A stretch of 64,000 nucleotides of DNA from the NCBI RefSeq assembly GCF_900110945.1, contig NZ_FOFL01000001.1, positions 1,054,001 through 1,118,000 of the forward strand, given 5' to 3'. A program made the position numbers and the translations under genes. Every line of letters starts with the position of its first letter. Position 1 is the stretch's first letter. This document shows, piece by piece, positions 24,701-34,073 of the stretch. The notes beneath the pieces were generated by a model. It did no database searches and was not told where the DNA came from. It was given only the letters and a program-made list of their open reading frames with translations. The stretch is from Devosia sp. YR412 (GTDB lineage: Bacteria > Pseudomonadota > Alphaproteobacteria > Rhizobiales > Devosiaceae).

Positions 24701-26683
24701 TCATCGTAATGGTCCTTTCGATCGGAGTGTTTGCCGGGCAAAGGCCTCAACTTCCCAGCCGGTCGTAACTTTGTCGAAAAGTCCCGCCGCAAATTTCGAG
24801 CTCAGTTGGGCAGGTCCACTTAGCTCTCCTTGGCTGAGTGCTGGGCAAGCTTGGCCCCAGTAGCGAACGCGCTCAACAAGAAGGCGAGTGGTGTAACGGC
24901 CGCTGTTTGATGCCAAGCCCGAGTTTTGCATCTTCTCGACCATGCCGATCTCAGTCGACACATGGCCAGCCAATAGCGTACGCACGATACTCCAATGCAG
25001 GTTGATGGCGCGTGATCGCGTCGTCGCGCCAAACAAAATCGTCAGGTCTGGGACGGATTTTACCCAATCTTCTATGCGCAGTAGCGGAGACAATTTTGGG
25101 TCGTCTGGATGCTCTTGCCTCGGCAAACTCACTGCGACGAAACCAATCGGGCCCAGTGGCGTGTTTTCGGCGACACGGATAGCGGCCATCGGCACCGCTG
25201 GGTCTACCAAGGCCAGCAGATTTTCAATCTCGACCACCTTGTCATCAATATGACCGACTGCTGCATCATCTGAAGTATGAGCCCCCGATTTTGGCAGCAC
25301 CTTAATCAGGAAGTTGAACAGCCTCCCGCTACGCTGAGTAAAAAAAGACGACGCATTGATAATGTCTCTCGCCTCTGCAGATGTGAGATAACCCTCATCC
25401 AGATCTGCGTCGTCAGTAATTCGCTCTGCAATGCCGGATCCAACATTTGCTTTGGGCAGGACGGTCCGTACGGACACCGCCCAGTTGGCATCGATAGTGC
25501 GCCCATGAAACAGTCCCATTTTCAACTCGCACTTTGCTTCCGATGGGCGAGTTGGAAAGTCAGCCCAAAACTCCATCATGGCGCGCCAGGTTGGTGCCAG
25601 TTCGGCGATACTGGTCAGATTTAGGCGCTGAAGAAAGGCATCCGCTACCCGTTGGCGGCTTCGATTCAGACTATCGACCACAGCGTCGCCCGGGGCATCA
25701 TAGCCGTTGATCGTACGCAGATAGAATGATGCGAGGTAGGATTCCACCCATTGAATTCTTTGCGCAATGGGCAAGCGCCATCGATAAAATATACGCAACA
25801 CCGCGTCTATGTCGCCCTTGCCCAGGGCGATGAAATACTCCTCGAGATCATTGACCTGATCGTAACCGAACGCTTCTTTAGCCTCAGCAATTTGGACCAC
25901 CTTCAACCTGCGATCCGCGACGAGCTCTAGGGCAGCAATCAAATTGCGCGGTTGGCGGCCAGCATACCGTATGACTAAATCGAACACCCCGTCCTCAACA
26001 GTCAGGCCCTCGCTATCGGTAATCCATCGAAGGAGATTATGGCAGTCATCACGGTCCAATGCGGCGACGTGCAGCCTCTCTAGGCGCGACCGAAGGGCGG
26101 GCGCGAGCTTCTCTGGTGCTGTGGTCGCGAAGACGAAAACCGGAGCCTTGGCATCGATCTGAGCCGCCTCTAGACGCTTGAGCAGATAAAGGCAGGCCTT
26201 TAGCTCAAGGCTCTGCGCTTCATCAAAAAATAAGACAGTCGGCCGATCTGGCCGTCCGTTCCTAGCATTCTGTTCGACGAACCGGCCGATCTCGGAGACG
26301 CTGCCCCCACTCCCAGGAACATCATACTCGAACAGATTATCCGGCTCGCCATCACAATGCTTGCATTTCAAGCATGGTGAACCAGTTTCAGGGTCCGGAG
26401 AAGCACAGTTGAGCGCTGCCGCGAAAATGCGCGCAAGGGAAGTTTTGCCGGACCCGACATCGCCAAACAAGAGTATGTTGCGCTTGTGCTTCTGACCGTT
26501 TGCAGTTAGCCCTCCTAGGAACGCGCAAGGCGTCTTCTGACCAAGGACGTCTTCGTAAATTTGAGGACGATAGAGGTCACTCCACTCCGCGTGTAAATCA
26601 CTCATATTCGGAACCGGCATTATGCTGAAAATGTAGGATATGTATGATGTATACGCGGCGCGATGGTAATTCGCTTCGCCCAC
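24701..26683 (-). CDS. DnaX-like clamp-loader AAA+ ATPase (accessory)
   Basis: A 660-residue protein. SDLYRPQIYEDVLGQ near residue 35 is the DnaX opening (YRPxxFxDVxGQ). Walker A GDVGSGKTS is at about 74-82, a zinc-type C93-C104-C107-C110 set follows (CASPDPETGSPCLKCKHC), then Walker B VLFFDEAQS (150-158), sensor 1 VFVFATTAPEK and SRLERL where DnaX has an arginine-finger SRF/SRC motif. The C-terminal 350 residues are unlike tau. The GTG start at 26683 lies 6 nt after the upstream stop; ATGs at 26620 and 26605 are alternatives. Chromosomal dnaX is not expected in such a context, so this looks like a dedicated accessory loader. Confidence 0.78.
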   Translation of the reverse strand: MGEANYHRAAYTSYISYIFSIMPVPNMSDLHAEWSDLYRPQIYEDVLGQKTPCAFLGGLTANGQKHKRNILLFGDVGSGKTSLARIFAAALNCASPDPETGSPCLKCKHCDGEPDNLFEYDVPGSGGSVSEIGRFVEQNARNGRPDRPTVLFFDEAQSLELKACLYLLKRLEAAQIDAKAPVFVFATTAPEKLAPALRSRLERLHVAALDRDDCHNLLRWITDSEGLTVEDGVFDLVIRYAGRQPRNLIAALELVADRRLKVVQIAEAKEAFGYDQVNDLEEYFIALGKGDIDAVLRIFYRWRLPIAQRIQWVESYLASFYLRTINGYDAPGDAVVDSLNRSRQRVADAFLQRLNLTSIAELAPTWRAMMEFWADFPTRPSEAKCELKMGLFHGRTIDANWAVSVRTVLPKANVGSGIAERITDDADLDEGYLTSAEARDIINASSFFTQRSGRLFNFLIKVLPKSGAHTSDDAAVGHIDDKVVEIENLLALVDPAVPMAAIRVAENTPLGPIGFVAVSLPRQEHPDDPKLSPLLRIEDWVKSVPDLTILFGATTRSRAINLHWSIVRTLLAGHVSTEIGMVEKMQNSGLASNSGRYTTRLLVERVRYWGQACPALSQGELSGPAQLSSKFAAGLFDKVTTGWEVEAFARQTLRSKGPLR

Positions 26684-26689
26684 CGAAGA

Positions 26690-28000
26690 TTACTTTCCAC
26701 GAAGCGGGAAGAAAAAGCCACGTGCATGACGTTTGGGCCAATTGAACGGGACGGACGCATCCTTCGTCGCCTCGCGCATCAACCTGCCAAAGCTCTGTAC
26801 CGAGGTTTGAGTGTCTTGGGTTTGCTCGCAGTATAAATCGTACAAGTCGAGCGACGGTGCACCCTGCGGTTGAAGAACGCGACCCACCGCCTCGCTATCA
26901 ATGTCCAGCCGCCTGGACCAACTATGCACGCTGCTTTTGCTCTCTGACTGACTACCCCTGCCAAAGATCTCCAGTCGGACATCCGCCAGGGGCGAGGCAC
27001 CGAATGGGTCGATCGAGCGCCACAAGGCTTTGAAGTCGGTGGCGTTGATATCGTCCCAGATCCCAGTGTTCCCCGCCGCTGCCGAATTGGCGCGGAACGT
27101 CATCTCGTAGAACCGGCGGTTGCCGCTTTCATCGGGAACGAGAGCGGCGACGGACATGTTGGAGGTTCCGATGAATGTTGCTCGCTGTTGGGTACTCAAT
27201 TCCCGGTTCGAACGCATTCCTCGGCCTGTCACATCCTCGCCAGTGATCCGGTTCTTAACGACAGGGATGTTGTGGGCACTAAGCTTTTCCATATCGTCGA
27301 CAACGAGCACAGTATGCCGAAACACGTGGATGGAACGAGGGTCCGCAATGTCGGAGAACAGAACCGACTTAGCGAGCTCGGCCATCGGCTCAACCAACCG
27401 GTTGACAAAGGTGGTCTTGCCTACACCCTGCTGCCTGCTCACAATGACGGGCATCAAGTGGTCAGGAACAGGGAGTTTTGAGAGCTTGCGCTTGACCTGA
27501 TAGATGAAGTGACACAGCACCTTGGTGTTGATATCCGCGTCACCGTCTAACATTTTGGCGAGCAGATCTCGGAAAGATGCGACCGTCAATTCGCATTGTC
27601 TGTCGGATTGCGTGGGGCACGCAATGCCATCGACAATAGACTTCCTTCTATCTCGCCCATCGTCGCGCAAGACCTTGCGCAGCGCAGCATTCAAAATCTT
27701 CGTTTTATGGGGCGAACACGCGAGCAAGAGGTCATCAATAACCGCTTGTGCCGCTGGTGCGGCGGCAGTGGCAACAGTTGCAATGTCAGCAGCAGAGCTG
27801 GCGGGGATTTCAAGGAGACGGATGTCGCCGTCGCTTCCCACATATAGGTCGTTCGCTTCGAGGTAGGCCCGGATCTCCAACTCGGCAGGATTAGGTGCTC
27901 CTGCGTAAATCTGAGAATTGGTGTCGGACGACACACTGTCTGCGTCCAGCTGGACGTGATCGATAGAAACGGGGAGATTATCGTGATGGCTGGCGGCCAT
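26690..28000 (-). CDS. VapE-like P-loop ATPase (virulence-associated E domain)
   Basis: A 436-residue protein. MPVIVSRQQGVGKTTFVNRL carries Walker A, TVLVVDDMEKLSAHNIPVVK carries Walker B, and RATFIGTSNMSVAALVPDESGNRRFYEM is the sensor/arginine region typical of VapE-type domains found in phage and satellite primase-helicases. It lacks a visible primase domain; the first ~120 residues are low-complexity and Ala-rich. The last ~120 residues are unassigned and end FFFPLRGK. It is the first gene of a three-gene minus-strand operon with the two clamp-loader-like genes. Role inferred: DNA-associated motor or helicase. Confidence 0.75.
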   Translation of the reverse strand: MAASHHDNLPVSIDHVQLDADSVSSDTNSQIYAGAPNPAELEIRAYLEANDLYVGSDGDIRLLEIPASSAADIATVATAAAPAAQAVIDDLLLACSPHKTKILNAALRKVLRDDGRDRRKSIVDGIACPTQSDRQCELTVASFRDLLAKMLDGDADINTKVLCHFIYQVKRKLSKLPVPDHLMPVIVSRQQGVGKTTFVNRLVEPMAELAKSVLFSDIADPRSIHVFRHTVLVVDDMEKLSAHNIPVVKNRITGEDVTGRGMRSNRELSTQQRATFIGTSNMSVAALVPDESGNRRFYEMTFRANSAAAGNTGIWDDINATDFKALWRSIDPFGASPLADVRLEIFGRGSQSESKSSVHSWSRRLDIDSEAVGRVLQPQGAPSLDLYDLYCEQTQDTQTSVQSFGRLMREATKDASVPFNWPKRHARGFFFPLRGK

Positions 28001-28513
28001 TTTGCATCCTGACTTGGTTTCGGATGCAGGCGGAAATTAGTTGCCTGCCCAGTATATAGAGAGCTGGCGCAAATCCCCGTAGCTGGCTGTATCAAAAAGG
28101 TAGAATGTTTCAATTAAGCCCTGCTTCTCCGAACTTAGAGATGGCAAAGGGTCCATTCTAGGAAACCGTTTCTAACGCACTTTTGGATGCCCTCGGGCTG
28201 CGACTGGCACAATTTGTCTGTCAAAACAGCTTATTGGCGAAGCGATGCTCCTCGGCCTCGAAATGAGAGACCTCCCAGTGTTGCCCAGCAAAACCCGGGA
28301 TTGGGCGCAAGGCCTTTGACATCGGAAATGGCGCTGTGGAGCAGAGCAATCGGCAATGCCCCCGTGCTCCGACGTAGGAATGACTTCACCCTGTCCGACA
28401 CCTCTAGAGTGTGTGACGACATGGTCGGAGTTCGAGCGTCGGCCCCATGAACGGCGCGCACGGAATTATCTAGGTGACGATGGTGAGGCGTTTTCACGCT
28501 GACCGTGGCCTAG
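28001..28513. other. 513-bp non-coding gap between the two island operons
   Basis: No convincing gene on either strand. It must hold the promoter for the VapE-like/clamp-loader operon (minus strand, next to 28001) and the 3' end of the helicase-nuclease operon. I see no clear terminator hairpin. The remaining ~300 bp is unexplained. Confidence 0.4.
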
Positions 28514-31066
28514 TTAATCGCCTTTCTCCAGCCTAACGCTGGGAGGCGCGAAACGAGGCGTGGCGTTATCGATGCGATCTATAAGGGACAGTTTCTCTGC
28601 ACTGTGGGCACCCGCACGCACGATATGAGGCAAAACATCGCCATGCAACTGTGCCCGCAGTTGGGACCATCGTTCCTTGAGGACCTGCCAATTGTAGTCG
28701 TCATAGGTCCCCTGGACGACAACCGGGTGGATCACGATGCGAGGCGGATCTCCAACAGCCCCCCTACTCTCCCACTCCCGTAACTCTTTCAGCCAAAGAC
28801 TATCCTTGCGGTCAACCCGCCCGATTTGCTGCTCTACAACGCCAGGATTCCACTCTGCATGCAGCAGGACTACCGTACGGCAGGCTTCATGAAGGTTCAG
28901 TCCCTCACGACCAACGCGCGACTGGGCTATCAGTACCATGGGCCAACTTGCGGGCCGGTTGAACGCTGCCTGAAGCAGGCGCCGCGTCTGCGGATTTGTC
29001 GCGCCCGACATCATACGCGCAAAGTTGCCCTCGCGCCCTGAATAGTCAGCCAGATGCAATGCCAGACGCGCTTGTAAGGTCTCATGACTTTCCTCTTCGT
29101 CGTCGCCCGACAATTCCCCAATCAGTGCCTTAAATAGCATCAGTATCTCATCGCCAGTCCAAGGATGTGCTGACGACGGACGACGAGCATCTAGCGCCTC
29201 AAGCAGAGAGCCGATGTCGCCGTGTAGTTCCTGAGCTGGATCTGGGGCCAAGAAGCGCACCAATAGTGCTGCCAACGCGTCATGCTCGGCCAGCATTTCG
29301 ATTTCACGATGTAAGCGCGCTAGCTCCGAACGCCTGGCATTGGACCATTCGCCATATCTCGTAGCCAGAATGGCATCGATGGCTGCGATCCCTGCTGCTG
29401 GTGCCGCCAATTCTTGGTCCCGTGCCGCAGCCAATACTGCGGCAATGCTCTCCTTATGGACAGACTTGCCAGGCCAATGCTGCCCATCGCGCAACCGTCG
29501 GAGCATTTCTCGAGCGTCTAGCAGCTTGGTGAGGGCGTCCATCGGCTTAATGAACCGCCCAAACACGAGCACCTTCTCGCCGCGCGTAGCGTAGCCCTCA
29601 ATCAGCCGCGTCGCAGCCAAAATTGCCGGGTGATCGTAAATATCACCGGCGTCCTTACCGAACGCATCTAGCCAAACTTCGTGAGTACCCTCATTGCCTT
29701 CATCTTGGCTCAGAGGCGTGTCGGCATCCTCGTCGCTCGATAGGCCAAAGCCATATCCCTGTGCCACCGAAATCCTGGCTCGTTTAATGCGCTGATCGTC
29801 TTGCGGTAAAAAAGACAATGCCTCCGCAGCGCAAAACCGTCGGAGCCAATCGATTGTGAAGCCCTCATTTTTCGGCACAACGATCAAGTCCTTCACAAGA
29901 CGATAGTCTCCGAAGCGATCTTGGAAGGATTGGAACTCGGGATCGTCACGCTTGTCGCGCCGTATGACGAAGGGCTGCAGTGCTCGACGAAACTCTGTCG
30001 CTGCGCTTTCGAATGCCGAGGTAAGCGGGTTGTCCAGCTCCTCCCGCTTGATGCGCTGGACACTTTCAACGTAACCGCGGATCCACTTTGCCAGTTCGCC
30101 CAAATCAGACACGTCTCGATCATCGTCGCGGCCGCTTATTCTCTCCAGCGTGTTGACCCATTGGTCTGCTTCCAACTCGACCGGTGTCGCGGTCATTCCT
30201 AAGCGGAATGGATCCGAACCCTCCCATGTCACCGGGCCCAAAATGTTGGATAAGCTGGAGTCGCTTCCGCGCGATTTGTGGGCCTCATCGACCACCACCA
30301 AGTCGAACTGACCTAAAGCGTAGCCGATCAGCGGCAAGATTTTGCGCTTATATTCAGCGGCCGATAGCCACTTCTGATCACCAGATAGATCGCACTCTAG
30401 CGCATGTTTCGTGATCGCCTCGGCGATCACTTCAGCTGCCCTGCGGCTCGCGCGAACAAGCTCAATTTCGTTGTTGTAGAAATTGCCGCGTACAAAGTTG
30501 CGGCGCCGCCCCTCAAGAAGACGAGCTACATTTGGCAACAGCTCCCGTCGCCATCCATGAGCCGCATTTTCACCGCCATGAGGAAATCGCATCGCCGCGA
30601 AGGTGTGAGAAATCATCACAACGCTCTCGCTGCTCCAGTCATTTTCTGGGAGTTCCCGTTGCTGCCGCCGATCGTTCATCCACTTTTTGTGGTTTTCGAT
30701 ACGCGTCGCATTACCCTCAGGATCTCCATCGCGCAGATAGCCCGAGATGAAGCTATAGTAACTGCGCAGCGGCAAAAGCGTGCGGTCGTCTTGTCTAAAG
30801 CGACGAAGCTCCTTTTGCCATTGAACGCCCAACCCTGCTGGCAGAACGATGGCGGAGCGACCACCAGCGCGTCGCACTGCTTCGATGAGCGCAACAGCGA
30901 TCCGCGTCTTGCCCATACCCACCTCATCGGCCAGCAGAGCAGCGCGTTGGCCCGCTCGAATCCGGCGTGCGAGTTCGGCCAAGGTTGACCTTTGACCAAG
31001 GTCCAGCAGCTCAGTTTGCTGCACTGCAAACGCATCTAGTTCTTCGGCGACAGTCTCCCAATTCAT
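28514..31066 (-). CDS. SNF2/RapA-like superfamily 2 helicase
   Basis: An 850-residue translocase. Motif I LLADEVGMGKTRIAVALIE (about residue 47), motif II VVVDEAHKSRGSDS (about 260), motif III region FRLGMTATPVE, then the second RecA lobe with KVLVFGRF, motif V SRVGREGLNLHEACRTVVLL and motif VI QQIGRVDRKDS. This order is that of SNF2/HepA (RapA) ATPases found in several phage-defence systems. ATG at 31066 overlaps the stop of the PLD gene (ATGA); the codons before it are inside that gene. Last gene of the seven-gene operon. Inferred to move on DNA and feed the neighbouring nucleases. Confidence 0.88.
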   Translation of the reverse strand: MNWETVAEELDAFAVQQTELLDLGQRSTLAELARRIRAGQRAALLADEVGMGKTRIAVALIEAVRRAGGRSAIVLPAGLGVQWQKELRRFRQDDRTLLPLRSYYSFISGYLRDGDPEGNATRIENHKKWMNDRRQQRELPENDWSSESVVMISHTFAAMRFPHGGENAAHGWRRELLPNVARLLEGRRRNFVRGNFYNNEIELVRASRRAAEVIAEAITKHALECDLSGDQKWLSAAEYKRKILPLIGYALGQFDLVVVDEAHKSRGSDSSLSNILGPVTWEGSDPFRLGMTATPVELEADQWVNTLERISGRDDDRDVSDLGELAKWIRGYVESVQRIKREELDNPLTSAFESAATEFRRALQPFVIRRDKRDDPEFQSFQDRFGDYRLVKDLIVVPKNEGFTIDWLRRFCAAEALSFLPQDDQRIKRARISVAQGYGFGLSSDEDADTPLSQDEGNEGTHEVWLDAFGKDAGDIYDHPAILAATRLIEGYATRGEKVLVFGRFIKPMDALTKLLDAREMLRRLRDGQHWPGKSVHKESIAAVLAAARDQELAAPAAGIAAIDAILATRYGEWSNARRSELARLHREIEMLAEHDALAALLVRFLAPDPAQELHGDIGSLLEALDARRPSSAHPWTGDEILMLFKALIGELSGDDEEESHETLQARLALHLADYSGREGNFARMMSGATNPQTRRLLQAAFNRPASWPMVLIAQSRVGREGLNLHEACRTVVLLHAEWNPGVVEQQIGRVDRKDSLWLKELREWESRGAVGDPPRIVIHPVVVQGTYDDYNWQVLKERWSQLRAQLHGDVLPHIVRAGAHSAEKLSLIDRIDNATPRFAPPSVRLEKGD

Positions 31067-32862
31067 TTGTGATCTGCCTCCCTGTCCCAAAGCGATGGAC
31101 ATGACGCGAGGCCCCAGACCTGCTTTACATCTGCAAGTGCCGCACGAAGGATCGTGTCTTGGGTTCGCGGTGGCCTCATGCGCGGATCCGCCAAAATAGA
31201 AAGCGGGTCTGCGCCGGCGCTGCGGAAAAACTCCAGCATCGCATGCTCTGTTTTTACGATGTCGCTCAGATTGCCACGCAGCTCACGACACCAGCGCTGC
31301 CAGTCTCTTTGATCAACGCGCTTTTGCGCCTCGCTGATTTTGACCAAGAGATGCATCATCCTCCGAATAGCATATGCGGATTCTGGAGCCCCTGCTGATG
31401 GCTGATCAGTCACAATCGGCTCTTCCCCCTCTGGGGCATCATCCGGTCGATCTATCTCCTGGGGTTCAGGAAATGTTGCCAGACCCGCTAAGATATCTTC
31501 GACAGTAAGCTCTGATCGACGCGGCACAACCAAGACACCCTCCGCAATGACCGGCAGACGCCAACCACCATGCGCCAACGTCACAATGGACGGCGGGGGG
31601 CCAGGCCATTCACACGGCGTGCAAACCACTTGATTTCCCGCGTCTACGACATCGATCTCAGCACCATCGGGGCCCATGAGCACCCCATCGCGCCAAACCA
31701 ACCAAGATACAGGTGGTTGCTCTGTCGGCTCTTCGGGAGAAACAAAATCGTCGCCCGGCCGTAGCGCCTTCAAGGTCACTGTGTTTTCGAACTGCAACGG
31801 AAGCATTATGGAAATGCCGGCCTTGCCACGCCAGGTGGCGTTGTCTGGTAGATCAATGACGACGCCAGCCTCAAGATTACCACCTGAGCTGGCTGCTGTT
31901 TCAAACCCCACCCGACTTAGGTTGCCCGATCCCAGGTACAGCTTGCCCTTTACTTCCTCGTTGGCGTTAAGTTTGGCGACCAGAACAAATTTTGCATGAA
32001 GTTTTCCGTCCTCGCCATGCTTCTCCGAGAATGCCCGTCGCAACGCCCAGCCACGACCTGTGAGTGCTGTGGCTCGTTCGGCAATCCCTTGGCAGGACAG
32101 TGGGTTGAGAAATAAATCGAGCGTAGCATTCTTGGTCAGCGCCTTGTCCTTAACGAACGCTTCACGCAACCGCTCAAGCAAACCAGCATCGCCGTCGCCA
32201 GCGGCTTCGAAGTAACCGGAGCCGACGATCAAACGGTTCGCCTTCGTTAGACCGCTCACTCGCTCAGTCACCTGGGACAGGAGAGGTTGCGTTCTGCTGT
32301 CAACGAAGCGAGGCGCCAAATCGGTCTTGGGCAGCAACGCAACGGCGTCAGCGAGCAAGCTATCGGGTCGATGCCCATCATACTCCTGTTCAATCAATGA
32401 ACAGTCGGCCCTTCGTCGGAGCCATGAGAACATTTTCCAGGCCGCCTGAACATCAGAACAGTCTTGGTCGCTAGGTTGCGCGAGATCGACATCTATCGAC
32501 CAGAACAGATCAATGCTGTCGGTCAATGGGTCCTGGGTCCAATTGCCCGTACTGACCACCAATCGGATGACATATCCCCGGCCCTCTCGCTTCCGAAAGC
32601 CAAGCAGTGCCACCTTGGCATGAAGCAAGTTGTATCCTCGCTTCTCCAACCGCATCCACATCCACGCCAGACCCGGTATGTCAGACTGTGCATCTATCGT
32701 GGGATGGATGAAAGCCGCGAGCGCAGGCCGAGCAACCTCACCTGAGAATGTGCGCTTGATCTGATCCAAGACTTGCTTAGTTGCCGTAAAGCCGGTGATG
32801 AAGCCAAAATCGCCAATACAGTCCTCTGGCGGCATGAAGAGCGTATAAAGGGTTGTTTGCAT
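31063..32862 (-). CDS. Phospholipase D-like nuclease
   Basis: A 599-residue protein with two HKD catalytic half-sites: LLHAKVALLGF followed by VVSTGNWTQDP (about residues 78-110), and KLHAKFVLVAKL followed by LYLGSGNLSRVGFE (about 285-320). Together they form one active site in PLD-superfamily nucleases. The C-terminal 250 residues are not assigned. Its start overlaps the upstream stop (TAATG) and its end overlaps the SNF2 gene start (ATGA). PLD nucleases next to SNF2 helicases occur in DISARM and dpd loci, but the other partners of those systems are absent. Confidence 0.85.
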   Translation of the reverse strand: MQTTLYTLFMPPEDCIGDFGFITGFTATKQVLDQIKRTFSGEVARPALAAFIHPTIDAQSDIPGLAWMWMRLEKRGYNLLHAKVALLGFRKREGRGYVIRLVVSTGNWTQDPLTDSIDLFWSIDVDLAQPSDQDCSDVQAAWKMFSWLRRRADCSLIEQEYDGHRPDSLLADAVALLPKTDLAPRFVDSRTQPLLSQVTERVSGLTKANRLIVGSGYFEAAGDGDAGLLERLREAFVKDKALTKNATLDLFLNPLSCQGIAERATALTGRGWALRRAFSEKHGEDGKLHAKFVLVAKLNANEEVKGKLYLGSGNLSRVGFETAASSGGNLEAGVVIDLPDNATWRGKAGISIMLPLQFENTVTLKALRPGDDFVSPEEPTEQPPVSWLVWRDGVLMGPDGAEIDVVDAGNQVVCTPCEWPGPPPSIVTLAHGGWRLPVIAEGVLVVPRRSELTVEDILAGLATFPEPQEIDRPDDAPEGEEPIVTDQPSAGAPESAYAIRRMMHLLVKISEAQKRVDQRDWQRWCRELRGNLSDIVKTEHAMLEFFRSAGADPLSILADPRMRPPRTQDTILRAALADVKQVWGLASCPSLWDREADHK

Positions 32863-34073
32863 TACGCAATTCCCTCATGCCGAGTAACACCTGGATTGGC
32901 TTTCCCAGATAGCTCCGTGGCTAAGCAATGAAGGTTGTACAGCCGAAAGAGCTGCGGGGCGAATACATCATCTTTCGGCGGAATACCTTCCTCTCCAAGC
33001 TCATCATTTCTTTTAAGCTCGCCGGCCGCTGCCCCCAATCGCAACTGGTCGCCGTGCCAGCGAATGACCGTTCCATCGCGCTCTGCTAATCGTCGCACAA
33101 GGTGTGGTGGATCAAGGCTGGCGAGCTCGGCGAGGAAAGCCTTACTAACTGGCTCGTCTGCGCCTCTGACGCGATCACCAAGGCGATCCGTTAGACGACC
33201 TAGTGCCTCAATTTCCTCTTCAGCGGCGGACGCAGCTTGTTCCTCCGATAGCCGAACCGCTTCGTTGTCGTCGCGAAGCTTCAAGAGCCGCTGCTCAAGG
33301 CGATCAAGAACAGACAGTGCCGCATCCCGGATTTCCATGAATGCCGCGCCACCGCGCAAGTCGCGCCAATGGTCGTCGTCAACACCAGGCGGTGGCCGCG
33401 TGTTTTCAAGCTGCTGCGAGGAAGGGCCGGTTCCCAACGAGACCAAATTGCGCCTGCGCGTACTGGCCTGATCTTCCCCATCGATAAGCCTTGCGAGGAT
33501 CAATTTTCGCACTTCAGGGCGAACATCTTCGGTCGGGCTTATCGCGGCTATGACTTCGCTAAGTCCACGCGGGTTCTTGCCGTTAGCCCAGGCGAGCAAC
33601 GTATCACGGTAGTGTTCTACAATCGGCAACTCGAGCATCCGCTTGCCGGCCGTGTGAAGCTGGAAAGCGCCATAGCGGCTGCCTTGCGCAAACCCCAAAG
33701 CGACCAACGGCTGGACCATAGCCATACGGATTGGTTGAACGACATAAGTGCCGCGCTTACGAAGCTTCTCAAAGCTCCAGTCAGTCAGTCCCTGCAGCTT
33801 ACGCTTTCCGCGCACACGCCGATCAATCGGACCGTCCTTGGCTTGACTCATAGCCAGAGCTTCGATGGCGTTTCCAACGGGTAGCGCAGGTTGCTGAAGC
33901 TTCTCAGCAATCGAGACCGCTACTACAGACCACACGACGGGCATGGCGAACCACATGCCACCCAAACCCGGAACGGCGGCGTCGTTGAAATAACGAACTG
34001 CTGCGCCAAGCTCCAAATTCTGCTGACGTCGCTGCGAAATAACCGCATCCGGCGACAAAATTCCCCAAGCCAC
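32862..34073 (-). CDS. Unknown protein embedded in the helicase-nuclease operon
   Basis: A 403-residue protein with no domain I recognise. It starts at a GTG that overlaps the AddA-like stop (TAGTG); longer in-frame extensions are shadows of the AddA gene. Visible features: a hydrophobic stretch near residue 40-55 (GGMWFAMPVVWSVVAVSI), a basic segment (DRRVRGKRKLQGL) and a Glu/Arg-rich probable coiled coil at about 230-310 (DRLEQRLLKLRDDNEAVRLS, EEEIEALGRLTDRLGDRV). It overlaps the PLD gene by one base. Position suggests a structural or specificity subunit of the same machine. Confidence 0.7.
   Translation of the reverse strand: MAWGILSPDAVISQRRQQNLELGAAVRYFNDAAVPGLGGMWFAMPVVWSVVAVSIAEKLQQPALPVGNAIEALAMSQAKDGPIDRRVRGKRKLQGLTDWSFEKLRKRGTYVVQPIRMAMVQPLVALGFAQGSRYGAFQLHTAGKRMLELPIVEHYRDTLLAWANGKNPRGLSEVIAAISPTEDVRPEVRKLILARLIDGEDQASTRRRNLVSLGTGPSSQQLENTRPPPGVDDDHWRDLRGGAAFMEIRDAALSVLDRLEQRLLKLRDDNEAVRLSEEQAASAAEEEIEALGRLTDRLGDRVRGADEPVSKAFLAELASLDPPHLVRRLAERDGTVIRWHGDQLRLGAAAGELKRNDELGEEGIPPKDDVFAPQLFRLYNLHCLATELSGKANPGVTRHEGIA

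Noticed and set aside
28187-28450. Plus-strand open frame in the island gap
   Set aside because: Pro/Arg/Ser-rich with no family resemblance and no ribosome site.
28514-32862. DISARM or dpd assignment from adjacent PLD and SNF2 genes
   Set aside because: No DUF1998 protein, methylase, DpdA or other core partners; AddA/AddB-like, tandem AAA+ and the unknown subunit do not belong to those systems.
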